A stretch of DNA of 64,000 nucleotides from assembly GCA_008921705.1 (NCBI GenBank), contig VFFE01006705.1, positions 64,077 through 128,076 of the forward strand, in the 5' to 3' direction. The notes below the pieces were generated by a model. The model searched no databases, was not told the DNA's origin, and was given only the letters and a program-made list of their open reading frames with translations. Source of the DNA: Burhinus oedicnemus (taxonomy: Eukaryota > Chordata > Aves > Charadriiformes > Burhinidae). This document shows, piece after piece, positions 25,000 to 37,715 of this stretch. The translations under genes were made by a program, and so were the position numbers. Positions within the stretch are counted from its first letter, which is position 1, and every line of letters starts with the position of its first letter.

Positions 25000-25313
25000 G
25001 CCTACAAGAAAGCTGGAGAGGGACTTTCTACAAGTAATGTAGTGATAGGACAAGGGGTAATGGCTTCAAACTGGAAGAGGGTAGATTTAGAATAGATACT
25101 AGTAAGAAATTTTTCACTCTGAGGGTGGTGAGGCACTGGAACAGGTTGCCCAGGGAAGTTGTGGAGGCCCCATCCCTGGAAGTGTTCAAGGCCAGGTTGG
25201 ATGGGGCTTTGAGCAATATGGTCTAGTGGGAGGTGTCCTTGCCCATGGCAGGGGCGTTGGAACTAGATGATCTTTAAGGTCCCTTCCAGCCTAAACCATT
25301 CTATGATTCTGTG
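25000..25313 (+). mobile_element. CR1 LINE 3' end fragment
   Basis: This is a close match to CR1 3' sequence: AAGCTGGAGAGGGACT, AGTGATAGGACAAGGGG, GGTTGCCCAGGGAAGTTGTG, CCCCATCCCTGGAAGTGTTC, and the tail CCATTCTATGATTCTGTG ending at 25313. It is 5'-truncated and non-coding as it stands. Confidence 0.92.
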
Positions 25314-28300
25314 AACCATAGTTGCTGTAAATACTGTTTCTAGAAAGATTTCAAACAGATGAGAATGAAAAAAGTGATCTTGGAAAGGTCTGAGTTCTTC
25401 TGTAGCATTAAATTTTTTTAATTGTTCTGCTGATTAGAGAATCATGCTAAAGTACCATTTAAATAACGTCTAAGCAGGGGAGACTAACCTTTGAGGAATA
25501 AGCTTGCTAAGAACAGACACATTATCCTGGCACTAAGATTATAGGTCAGTACTGCAAAATATTGTCAGATGAAAGAAAATGACTGAAACGCCTAAATGAA
25601 CAGTCTATATCAATACATGCTGAAACTCTTTTTTACCCTCTCTTGGAGCACCAAGATTCATCTTTCATCCCTCTCCCTGCCTCGATAACCTTTTTTACAT
25701 ATGGCTTTATCTTTTCAGAGCAGTGTACAGTACTAATTACATACCATTCTTTTCCCTGAGGCACTGACTGTATTATGCCTCACATTCTCTAGACTTTCCT
25801 TTCTAGTTGCCCAATTGTTTTTATCTTATCATGACAAATCCACCAGTAACCCTTAAGAGTATAAACTTTAACCCTCGGAGCTCTCGCATTCCTTTTTTTT
25901 TAAAAAAAAATAAAAAATTAGCTACATAAATAACATCATGTTTCCAGGTCATAGCCACTCCAAGCTACAGCTGAGTTGTGGCACAGGAGAAAGACTCCAC
26001 AACCCTGCAATCTAAACACAGATTATTTTAGGATGTGGACAAACTTCTAAAATTGTCTCTATGCATGAATGTGCCCTGGTAATTGTTTTTCATGCAGAAG
26101 TGTATAGCGTATAAAGATAAGATGCTGGAAGCATTCTGTCTGACTGTACAAGGGATTTGCTGTACTAGATCATACTCTCGGTCTGTCTTCAGTATGCTAC
26201 CCAAACCTAATGGTCAAAACATAATGATTCCTAGAAGGGTGACTGCACCCTCTATCAACCAAGTGTGCAGAGCTCGGCACAGAGGTGGAACAAACACTTT
26301 CTAACTCTTAACGGGGTGATTAGTTTACAGTTTCAAGTTGTATTACCAAGTTTCAAACTGTATTATCATTACACTGACAGACAGAAATAATGCCATCATT
26401 GAAGCATTATGTGCTTGGATTCTCCTTTCATGGTGATCCTAATAATGTAACAGATCTCTGAGATTAAATCCATCAAACCAAACAACAATTCTCCTGATTT
26501 ACTCTATTGTCAAAGAGAACTGAATCTAGTCTGAAAATACTTTCCCATCTTGAACAGAAGGTGAACGTTAATTCATTGAAGTCATCAAGTACTTTGACAT
26601 TCTTAGTAGAAGGGGATGAATAGACATGCGATATTACATTGCTGAAAATTATATAGGCATCCTAATCATGTCGTTACCTTCAGCAGGGGCTATGTATGGC
26701 AGTTGCATCCTTTGCCTACTGATTTGATATAGTGTATATTGCCATCTCCTGTATCCCAAGTAATTACACCTGTACCACATGCCTAAATTGTTTAATGCTA
26801 TCTTCTCCTTTTGCTGTAATGAGCCCATTCAATAATCAAAGCCTCTGAATGTTTGTGTTGTCAGATTAGCTTTAAATGATGTTCAAGAAAATATTTTTTC
26901 CTTTCCCACGACATCACAACAAGGCTGATACTGCTGCTCACAGTTATAGTTTCATAATTCAGAGCAGCAGCTGCTTCCCTCAGTTTCCAACAGAATTGAA
27001 GCCAAGTGTCCCTGTTGGTGGAGGCTCTGCTGTCTACCAAGAATCCCTGTGCGAAGGAATAAATTAAACACCGGGGTTTTTTTGAAGGGAAAGTTTTTTA
27101 TAAGAAGTATCGTAGAGGTAAAAAAATCTTGGAAAAATCTTCATATGTTGTCAATGCAAGGTTTTTGTGATCTTTAAGTAGAATGAAAATCTGGATTAAT
27201 TCATTATTGAGGCTATAGAAACAAACAAAAGATCAAACCCAAAGTGTCAAGTTTCTTAAAGAACCCATGTTTAAGAATAATTTTACTTAATAAACTAGTT
27301 AATAGGTTTACATGTAACTTCTCAGGAAATTCATTATGTGCCCTTACAGTTAGCACTGTAATTCTTAATGTATGCTGCGCTTCTCATACATAGCAAAACC
27401 ACTGAATCCTTATTTTAAATGCAAAACTCAGATCAGCTGTAAGTACACAGACATGACAAGTACCTCCATAGTATATACTAATTAATTTTATTTTCATTTT
27501 TTAGCTGTTTTTCAACACTCTTCTGATTTGCTCCCCTTGACTGTTGAGGTCACTGTGGGTAATAGGGTTGAAACAACCACAGGATGATGTCTGTAAAAAT
27601 TAATCATTCATTAATAACTGCAACTGCAGAATAGGTTTAGAAATATTTTCTTAAATCTCCAGGGCTTCTGAGGGTCAGCTCCTTAAGCATCCTGTGCTTT
27701 ATTATTAATTAATTCTTTTACAGAAAGGCTTCAACTGACTTTAAGACACTGTTGACAGCAGATGCTCTGCACTGACAGAGGTTATGTCTTCATTGCCGAA
27801 AACAAGCCGTGCTTTAATATTCAAGTGGTTTAGTCAAGGTATATTCCTCAGTGTGGAATCTCAGGAAAGAGAAAGCACAGGTGATTTTATGGCAATGTGG
27901 GTAGCTGTGGTCAATATAATACACCTACCTGGAAGGTACCTCAAACAGCTACATCAAGGTGATAATTCCATTGGGAATTTACTATGCAGTAGCTGTCTTG
28001 ATTAAAAAAAAACAAAAACAAAAACAAAAACGAACGCCCAACAACACACAAAAAACCCAAAACAACCAAACACATCAGTTCTTGAGGTGCAGGCAAAGTC
28101 ATAGCAGAAGAAAACCCAGGCCTCGGCAAGCTCTCATTCTAAAGAGAAAGGTAAATGAAGAGTGGGAAGTAGAAAGGAGGAAAGATGAAGGGCTTGTTTG
28201 AATGAGGAGCTCTCCCAGTGTTGTACCAGGGCAGTTGTTTCAGGACAGTTCTTCATGTAGCCATTGGTACTCCAGAATAAGAGTTTCTCTTTCTGGCTTG

Positions 28301-30697
28301 ATTTCTATCTCTTTGGTAGTGCCTCAAAGCTCTCCACACCTGCTTTTACCTGTATTATTACTGTCTTGCTGTAATAAATCATCAGGGGTACCATTCTCAA
28401 CTGAAGGATTACTTTCCTCTCCACAGCCAGCTAAAGAGCTTGTACCATTCTTTGTATACTGTAACTTACACAGAAACTGGGAATGGTAACACAGGTAGCC
28501 ACTGCTTTGCGTCTTCTAAGTACCTTGTTATTTCATCTGGTAATTTAGGGAAGTTTTCTAAGGAAACTCTCAGCACTTCAGCAGACGGTGTTAGTGACTT
28601 AGAGAGAATCAAGCCCTTTCCTCTGAGTCAATACTGAATGATATGCCCTAGCACATTTCTTGCACATGAGACCCACAACTGTAGGTTGATTGCTTGTGGT
28701 CATCAATTATCCTTCAGCTAATTGCAAAAGTGTAAAAGTGTTTGCCCTGATTGCCCAGGCAGCTTTCAGTTTGCCTTCTGCACATCTGACATTTTGATTT
28801 TAATTGGGCAGTTGTTGCTTCTGCTCCTAACCTTCTGTGCACTGCTGAAAAGCACTGGTGGATGGATTTCATTGTTAGGTGAAGGGATAGATACATAACC
28901 AGGGAAAGCAACAGCCCAACTGGAGATAGTCTCCAGGGTAAAGCTGGGGTCAAAGCACACAGTCATCGTATTTTAACATTCAGGCTTACCAGCTCAGTTA
29001 ACCCATACCAGAAGTGTCCAGAGATGTGTTAATCTCAGGAAGCTGCGGCAAGAAAAGCGCTCGTAATAGGGCTTCTTAATTAAAGTGCTGGTTAGTTTTA
29101 GCAAGAGAAGCTAAAGGAACAGCTATACTCCTTTAAAACACATCAGGGCGAAACTACAGCAGTGTGTGGCCCCTACCCAACACTCTTATGTCCCCCTCTG
29201 ATGAAGCCTGATACCAGAAATACAAAGTGAGTCTGAATTTGAGTCATGATTTGTGAAATGCATTGGGAATCTCTTCGGGTGAACAGTGGTTATTTTCTTA
29301 ATGAATTACTGCTGTTTTGAACAGTTTCTGTTTGGTATGTTTAGGTTTACTTTTTTGTTTGAAATGTTATTTTAGCTTTTGAGCAGGATGTTCTTTTGAA
29401 ATGTTGTTCTCCTGTTCAGTCTAAACAATCCTGGCATGATGTTTTTTAAGGCGGGTGGTTTTGAATGCATCAACTTCTGCTGTGCAGTCTCAGATGCCTA
29501 ATTGACTTGAGCTTTGGAAGGGCTGAGCATCTACCTCTTCCCGTGACCAGCTGCAGAGATGAGCAAAGTCCAAGCACTTTCAGGCAGAGCAACCAAGAAA
29601 ACAGTATCCCAAAATTCAGTGAATGCTTTGGGGATATTTGGGAATTAGCTTCTTTTACAAAGATGATCGCTTTATTAAATATTAACTATTTTTGTAAAGC
29701 TAAACTAAAAAGCAAGGCTCATCTTCAAGACAAAAGAGACAGCCTACTGTAATCAAATATTGCAAGACATGCAATAGTAATGACTTGGAACATAGCAGTT
29801 CCTTAAATCTGATAGCAAGTAAAGTAAATATGAGTAGAAGAAGCTGATAGAGAATGGTACAGAAAGTGGAAGTGCAGCGAGCATAGGGTTTTGGTTTTTT
29901 CATATGGAAGCAGAACTGCAGTGTTGAAAATGTTTTTAGTTGTATGTAATTTGGATAAAATTTACCCCATTCATCACTGAAGTAATCACACTTATCCCTA
30001 TTTTGAGGGGTTAAATCTTCTTGTAGCAGTGCACGGGCCTTGTTTAAGTCTTACGACAAGTAATTCTTGCCATTGGCAGGTTTCTCACTGCAGAGCCCTT
30101 ACCACATTCATGATGCAGCTTGAAGGGCGAGAGCTGCACGGTTCCTACAGTGTGCAGCTCTCAAAACTTTCTTCTGCAGACTTTCTAAGGTATGTAGAAG
30201 AGGAGCATCTTCTTGAAGGCTGCATGAGGTACATAACATACAGCATTTTGCAGTGTCTAGCCTGGTAATTTTTTTCCACAGTGTCTAACCAAGTAAATTT
30301 TTTTTCCATTCTGGAATTTTCTCCTTCTTTCCTCTTTTGCCTTTTTTTCTGAATTCCATCTATGAATAATCATTTTTTAAAAGTTACATAATGAGGGTGT
30401 TAAGCACACAGAAGTCAGGAAATACTGATTGTAATGCTAGCCGTATTTTAGTGTGTGTTTTGATAATATGCAGCTGTATAATTGGAGTCCAGCACTGAAA
30501 GCAGTATCATCTTATGAATGCATATTGGAAGGAAATCTGCAATCATTTAATGCAGATCTTCTACCTAAATGATTTTCCATATGTCTTTGATCGAGATGTG
30601 CACATAATTTATATCATTGCCTGAATGAGACTGGTGTTCCATTAGAGTAGTCACTGTAGAAAAATCAGGTTACATTCTCATCTTGTATAATTTCAGA
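25314..30697. other. Noncoding, nothing recognised except the (CAAAA)n tract
   Basis: No coding exon pattern with splice sites and homology was found on either strand. Confidence 0.55.
28003..28074 (+). repeat. (CAAAA)n A-rich low-complexity tract
   Basis: A run of A followed by CAAAA repeats, decaying into AAC/CCA-rich sequence. The apparent Lys/Gln-rich peptide encoded here is an artefact of the repeat. Confidence 0.9.
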
Positions 30698-30777
30698 GTT
30701 AACCCTGCTGTGAGCAGGGGCTTGAACTGGATGATCTCCACAGATCCCTTTTAATCTAATTATTGTATGATTCTATA
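30698..30777 (+). mobile_element. Short CR1 LINE 3' tail
   Basis: About 80 bp show the terminal CR1 pattern: CTGTGAGCAGGGGCTTGAAC, TGGATGATCTCCACAGATCC, and a TGTATGATTCTAT end. Only the 3' UTR remains. The left edge is approximate. Confidence 0.75.
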
Positions 30778-33700
30778 AACAGCTCTGACCCATTGTTTTT
30801 TGTTAAATTGTACCGTATGGAAGAATACCATTTGCTTCAAGTAATTTGCCTTATGAATAGGAAAAACAGTGAAAGGGTAAGGAAAAGAGATGTAACATAG
30901 AAACACAATAACCAGTCCAACAGACTGTCAATATGATATCAATTCCCTGATTTTTTTTAAAATTTTTTTCATTTATTTTAACTCTTTTGCATGAGATGAT
31001 TCGTAGATGACAACACTGCTGTCAGCACAGTGTATTATGGAGTTTAACTGTAGGAACAACTGTGCATGATGTTTTATTGTGTTGTGGAAGAAATAGCATG
31101 TTGTCCTCCCCTCATAAACCCTAATGTAATGTTGAATGCAACAGCTGGCTTCTTTAAATATGTACATACACATTTTTCAGCCTGAGAACAAAGTCGAGGT
31201 AGAACGATTGTGCTCTCACGGTTAAGTGAGCTGGTGGGACCAAAGTAAATACTCGGGATCTGTGAACTGGTTTGTAGCTGTTGCAGATCATGTTGTGCCT
31301 CTGCTCTGATTACCTATGCTATGGTATCCTCGGCACATCCAGAGTTCCTACTGCTACTCAAGACCCTTATGGGTTATATAGAGTTCGTTTGTGTGGAGTC
31401 TCCTCTCATTTCATGACCAGTTCCAACGGCTACTAGACCTTTATGTACCTCAGTAAGTGTGCCTTGGAGTGGACTCAGTAATAAAAATTGGATTTCCGTC
31501 TCATTCCTTTTTATCTTCTGTACAAAGCCAATACAAGCACAGTGGGTAAGTTGGAATTGCAATAATATGCCTGTAGTTGTCACCCAAAGAAATGTAAGAA
31601 TATGTTTTCTGTAAACTTTTTGAACTAGAATTGCACTCACTTCTTTATCTAATAGGACAGAATCTGTGTAGACTAGGCCCAATGTTTAGGCTCCCAGATA
31701 ATGAAGCATACAAGACTTAATATGAATATAAATGTCATGAATGTGCACTTTGTGTCCATTAAAACAATTTTACTTGGAGATTTACATACCACCATTCAGT
31801 GGTTTGTATGCAAACTGGCACTGCACAAAAATGACTGAAACTGAGAGAGACAATGTCCATCCTATATTCATTCACCAAGGTTAATTGAGTGTGGAATCAA
31901 TAATTTGCAGAATAGAGGTGAGGGCGAGGATCTGCAGTGCTCTAAGCAAATCCTAATAATTCAAAGGACACAATAATTTGGATGTTACCAAAAAAATAAA
32001 AATAGTAACACAGATCATGACAGTGCGACATGCTGCAAGTCTGTTGCTCTGGATGCAAATACATTGTTAGCTCTGTGCAAAACCAAACATGACTGTTTTT
32101 AACTTGAGGTGAGATACCAAAGCTCTGCTTGCCCCACCCAACTGATATTTCATCTCCTCAAGAATTAGTTTGTGTGTGGCCCACTGATTCCATATACACA
32201 GCGAGATTCTGCAGTTTAAAGCACTGAGTCCTTGTGACGTAGCCTTGTAACATAGTATCTCATGAAGTATCTTTTATGTTTGCCTCTTTACCCTTGGAAA
32301 AGACTTCCTACATGGCATTTCACGAAAATCTTTGTCTCCGTACTGATAGCTATTTTTTTCTGCAATGAGAGTGAAGTCAGTGTCTTTGTCTGGAATTTCA
32401 AACCCAAGTGCTTGAACTGAGGCTCCTAAGTCTCAGAGGTGAGTGTGTACTTTAAAATGGCTTAATGTTTGTTGCTTAAGTTGCTAAATATGCATGGATC
32501 AAATGGACTTCAGGGTGAGCTATAACAAGTCAGACTCCCTGCAAACAAGTCAGACTCCCTGCAAACTTGCGCTTTAAACTGGAAGTATGATCAGGAGTGA
32601 AGCAGCATAGTGTTAGGCCAGATCATACTTCAAGAGGTTGCCATGTATTCTTTCCATGGAAATCTTTAAGTAGGTGGTTCACTGCTGATGATGTTTGACT
32701 AATGTATACATTCCATCTTCAACTGACACCTCTTCATGGTCATGGGTGCACCTTGTCACCCATATGCACACAACACACGTGCCAACCCTCCAAGTGTATG
32801 CAGACCACATCATTCACAGTTGCTCGGCTTTGTGTTTGCCAAAGAAAACACAACACACACGTCACCTGAAGTATGCTCATGGAACCTCCGTTCCTGCATT
32901 GAGGCATACTGCAAATGAACATCTTTAATTTATAATCAGATCCCTAGAGATACACATGTTCAAACATACTTTTGCTCAGATATGTTCAGACTTGCATGCA
33001 GAATGCCTCCTCCTGTATGAGGGTAGAAAAGGCACTTCACATGATGCTGCGTTTGCCCAGTCATGCATGTAATCCCATATTCTCACACACATGCAGAGTC
33101 TGCTGTTTTCCACGTGTGTATTGTAGCAAATAATTTAAATCTCTTTCTTCCCATCCTGCTTAACATGCAAATGTGGATAGCGCATCAAGATTAGAAATAA
33201 ATGTAGCAGAATTACTTCAGTCAACCTGAAATGTCGAATGACTCATTCACACCCTTTGCACAGTGTTCCCTTTTTGCCACATGCAATCTATTGAATAGTC
33301 TGAAGGCTGTGCGGTTCCCTGCTGCAGAGCAGCAATCGATCACTTGCTCACTGAAGGAGTGGGACTGTGATTATTTTTGCAGCGTGTACAGGGGTTACAC
33401 AGTGAGGTTCCAGTTAGCCTCATTGCCACGAAGGTGCCCACGCTGTAGGAACAGGAAACGTAGGATGTCAGGCCTGATCTACCTATAAGGAACTTTATGT
33501 GTTTAATTAAGTCTTAGTCTGCACGTTAGCTCAGTAACCGATATTCCTACATTGGGGTATGACCTGGGTATTTTTATTCCAGATGATGAGAACCTATTCC
33601 AATTTGATATAACTCAATTTTGGATTAAGATAAACAAGAACAAGTTGTTCCTACTTCAGAGTAAAAATGTCTACATGTTAAATCATTCAGGAACTGCTGC

Positions 33701-36700
33701 TGCACTTTAATTTCAAAGGTATCATAATCCAAGTGAACTAAAAAATGCATAGACAAACATGAAATATGTTCCACACTTCTACTTAAAATGGGACGATTGC
33801 TGTGCATAGATAAACCCCAGGAATAGTAACAAGCTGGCATTCACATTTACCTTATAATGAGAAGAAAAGTTGGATTGACTGTTGGAGTTGCGTCTTTAAA
33901 TGTATGAATTATTGTAATTGATTGCCTTTAAAACCTTTTCAGAAGCATTCCCAAATGCAGATGCAAATGGGCTGACTTTAATTTATAGAAAGGCTGTTTT
34001 GTAGGACTTAGGCCTTGTAAAGGGGGTTCTGCATTTAAATGGAAGTTGAGCTGTGAAGATCCATTCAGCAGAAAAAACATAGTTAATATAACACAGAGGC
34101 TCAGAAGGTAAATATGCAAGTGGTGACATTATGCAATGAAGGTACCACAGCAGTGCTCATTGTATCACACGGCAGATACCACTGGTAGCATTTCAATTTC
34201 TCTGTCCTTACTTAAATGTGAAGCTTTTTATGTAAAGTGTATCAGATCTTCTCAGAACAAAGGTGGCTGTGAAATGAAATTATGTATAACATGTCCAAGA
34301 TAAAAGGGCTCTAAGAACCTAATTATCAGATTACCTATGTTTGTGTTTAGATTATCATAGTTTAAATGTATGTTGAACTAGAATTTTATATTTCATTCTT
34401 TCATAAAACCACAAGAGGAGAGAAAAAATATATAAGGGAATAGAAGTGAGGCAAACTTTTCAGTAAAAAACCCACAACTTGTGCATTCAGATGAGATTTT
34501 GTACAAAAACAGGTTTATGTTTAAAAGGACAAAGGAACATTACCTTTTCTTACTGAGCTAACTGTAGTTCTGTTTTTGTGCAAAATCATATCTGTTGGCA
34601 CACAGTGTAATTTTAGTACTAGAGTTCCAGATTTTGCACAATTATCTGTGCTGCCGGGTTTAATCTTACACAAAAAAATACCAGGGAAAACAGCAGTTTC
34701 ATCACTGATCTTGTTTTTCTTCCCATTTTACACAAAATTTTATCAGCTGTCCTGACCAAAGAAAGATGCAGTAGCTGATTTGAAACATAATAAGTACCCA
34801 GCAGTATATACTAGCAGATTTTCATACCATTTTGTTCACATGTCCCGCTCAAATGTATTGATGTATAGTAGAGTCCAATATAAGATTAAAAACTATTTTT
34901 ACTAGACTGGATTAATGCCTTAATGTAATGAATTCTCTAGGTTGTGCTATGCCTAGAAATAAAGACATGATAGCCTTCTGTTGCACCCTTCATTTTTTAT
35001 GTATGAAAAGAGTTTCTTAACTGCTGTGGAAATGAACCAAAGACATAAGGTGAGCTTACTCCTACTTTAGCACAAATATTTACAGATTTATTTTCTAGAT
35101 TTCCATTTCACATTGCGAAATGCATGATTGCGCGTAGACAAAGGGAATTTACCATTCACATGGACATCCAGTGTGTATTCATATGCAGACCTGTATGAAC
35201 ACCAGAATTGCTCAGCTCTTAGTTACAGTACAAGAGCTCAGATTTACAGAACAGCGTACTGGATATCATAAATTTTTTGGAAATCTCTCTCTGACGGTTG
35301 AAGCTGGAGATAATGAATCTTGAGTATTCTTTCTCATGTTTAGACACCAAATACAAGGAAAGCACCTTGGAGTATCTGGATCTAATTGTGGGTGGGTTTT
35401 ATGGTCTGTGGTTGGTTGGTTGTTTTTAATCAAGTCTCATAGTACCAGATTCTTGATTCTGTTTTGATTCCTTTGCTTTGGAAGTGACTTTTGGAAAGTC
35501 CTTCCTGATAGGAAAAATGTCTGAAATGTAACATCACTCCTCATCCTAGTCTCTTGTATGATCAATTTGAGAACTATAATTCTCCCTCCAACTTGCTGCT
35601 AGCAGAATGGTTCCCTGGAGCTGTTCACAGCTAGTGTGATTCAGAGAGGCTTTGAAGGTACTTGTAATTATAGGAAAGACTAGTTTTAGGATAAGTAGTC
35701 CCAGGATTTCACAGAGCCCAAACATGGCCTGATGCCCTCTTGATCCCTCTCGACTGCAGTCTTTTACCGAGTGGGTCTTCTCAGAGGATAAAGATCGTAG
35801 AGGGCTACACCTGCATGAAAACAGATGTACATACATGCACATAGATTCCAGAACAAATTCAGAGGTGCACATTCTTGCACTTGTTTTGATTTATATCCAT
35901 TTGTCTTCCAATGAACCTCCAATATTAGTGCAAATATACTAAATGCATATGGTATGTTGATATATTGATATGGTATATTGATATAGTGGACTGTCGCGGC
36001 CCTAAATTCTGTGAATCCACAAAGTGCAAGTGCTAAAGCAGATCCTTGCATACATATGCACATGCACAGTGGGAGGATAACGGGATTGTTATTCTCATAA
36101 CCACACACTTGCAGTACAACGCATACCAGCCAGTGCTGAAGCTTACCGAGAAAAGATGAGAAAAATTGAGAGGCAGTTAGTTAGATAAGGTATGAGGAGA
36201 TTTTTTTTAAAAGTAGCATAGAAGGAAGTGGCTACATTTTTCATACTTTAGTTGTTTGTCTGGAGGGCTTGAGAAGGAGCTGCTCGACAATTGCACCAAA
36301 AGAGACCATTCGAAGCAACTTCCCATCAGGCGGCATTCCTCAAGTGTCTGCTCTTTAGGAGCAGTCAGGGAAAATTCATTCTGTGGGAAGCAGTTAATGG
36401 AGCTGCATTACCGACCCCTTATTGCTCTGTCTGATAGAGAGACAGCAGGTTCACTTTGGCAGCTCCAGAGCCCTGATCAGTTCGGATTAGGGGCGCATTG
36501 TCTGTCTGGCTTAATCAGGCATGTTTAGATATATTTATCATGATTATAGGGGTGTAGCACAGGGAGAGGGAAGAAATAAAGAGTGAGATTACTTTTCTCT
36601 AGCTTCAAATGGAAGCTTAGCAAATCCCACTGAGTCACTAGGTGCTCATCAAAGGGAGAATTTAAATCCTGGAAAGGAATATTTTGTTGAACACTCCAGC

Positions 36701-37642
36701 ACTGGATTCAAATCACTGAAGAAGGGTCTCTTTCTTTCTGTCACTGCCTTTCTTCCTCTACCACTTGCATGCAGCAAAGAAGAAAATTAGCAGCTCATGC
36801 AGCCCATGTTGATTTTGGCTTGATAGGCATGCAGCCCTTGCTTAGCTTATCTGTAGTTCAAATTCTAATAATGTGATGACAAAATTAGCTATCATCATAA
36901 TGGCCTAGATGTCTGATTCCTGTATTTTTGTCATGTTTATCTTTCAGGGATGCACAGGGTACCATTGCAGCAGCCTCTAGGAATTATTTTGCTACTTGTT
37001 ACTGTTCAGAAGGGATGATAATAAACAAATTGCAAAGACTGGGAAGAGGCTCCTTTTTCTGTTGGTAGCAGTGCTTCTCTCTCTTCACCGGGCTGGTTTT
37101 TTTGAGTTTGAGCACTGTAAAGAAGAATTAGCCCAATGTATTATAAAGTCAGATGTGCCAAATTTGCTGCTGGTAACTTGGTACAGTTCACAGATGATGG
37201 TGGAGATCAACTGATTAACTCTTCAGAGTCTCTGAAAGAGGTGGTGTTGGCTTCCAAGAGAGCAGGAAGGAGGAGAAAGCTTTCTTAGATCTGTCTCAGT
37301 GCTGAGGGTGGTCAGAAACTAGTCCTGCTGGGGGAAAGCTCCAGGGCAGAGGTCAGGCTGCAGGATCCATGGTTTCCTGCCCTGAGTAACTGGCCCTCTT
37401 TAGCTCTTAGGTGAGATAAACATAGGACATGCTTGGAAAAAGTGCTTTTATGAGGAGCATATCCTGTTCATCTTTTCCTGTGGTCTCCGACCTTCTTTGG
37501 GCTTGCAGATTGATCCAGAATTCCCAGTGAAGGCACACATTGCTGTGTGATGGATCTTCTTTGGTCTCATCTGCCGATCCTTAAAAAGTAGTTCATGGGC
37601 CCAAGCTGAACACTACACAACACAGCAGGCATGATTTGGCTG
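30778..37642. other. Noncoding, candidate region for GRAP2 regulatory DNA
   Basis: No gene or large repeat recognised. The stretch at about 36250-36540 is repeat-free and less AT-biased, so it may be conserved, but this cannot be shown from one sequence. Confidence 0.5.
32526..32565 (+). repeat. Perfect 20-bp tandem duplication
   Basis: The 20-mer CAAGTCAGACTCCCTGCAAA occurs twice back to back with no mismatch (32526-32545 and 32546-32565). It indicates a recent slippage event or an assembly duplicate. Confidence 0.95.
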
Positions 37643-37715
37643 TGTCCAACGAGGGGCTCAGACCCACGACCCTGAGATTAAGAGTCTCATGCTCCACCGA
37701 CTGAGCTAATTTCAG
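37643..37715 (-). pseudogene. tRNA-Lys(CTT) relic
   Basis: On the - strand a 73-nt span aligns end to end with vertebrate tRNA-Lys(CTT). It keeps TAGCTCAGTCGGTGGAGCA (D arm, A box), GAGACTCTTAATCTC (anticodon arm, anticodon CTT) and CAGGGTCGTGGG. The 5' acceptor strand (CTGAAAT) no longer pairs with the 3' strand (GTTGGAC): only about four of seven positions can pair. The T loop reads TCTGAGC instead of TTCGAGC, damaging the B box. It is therefore a pseudogene or tRNA-derived fossil. Confidence 0.85.

Noticed and set aside
28003..28201. Lys/Gln-rich frame at the (CAAAA)n tract
   Set aside because: Peptide composition comes from the low-complexity repeat.
31783..31811. Imperfect inverted repeat (CATACCACCA ... 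TGGTTTGTATG) that could fold as a hairpin
   Set aside because: The arms are short with a bulge and there is no context for an RNA gene; expected by chance in 64 kb.
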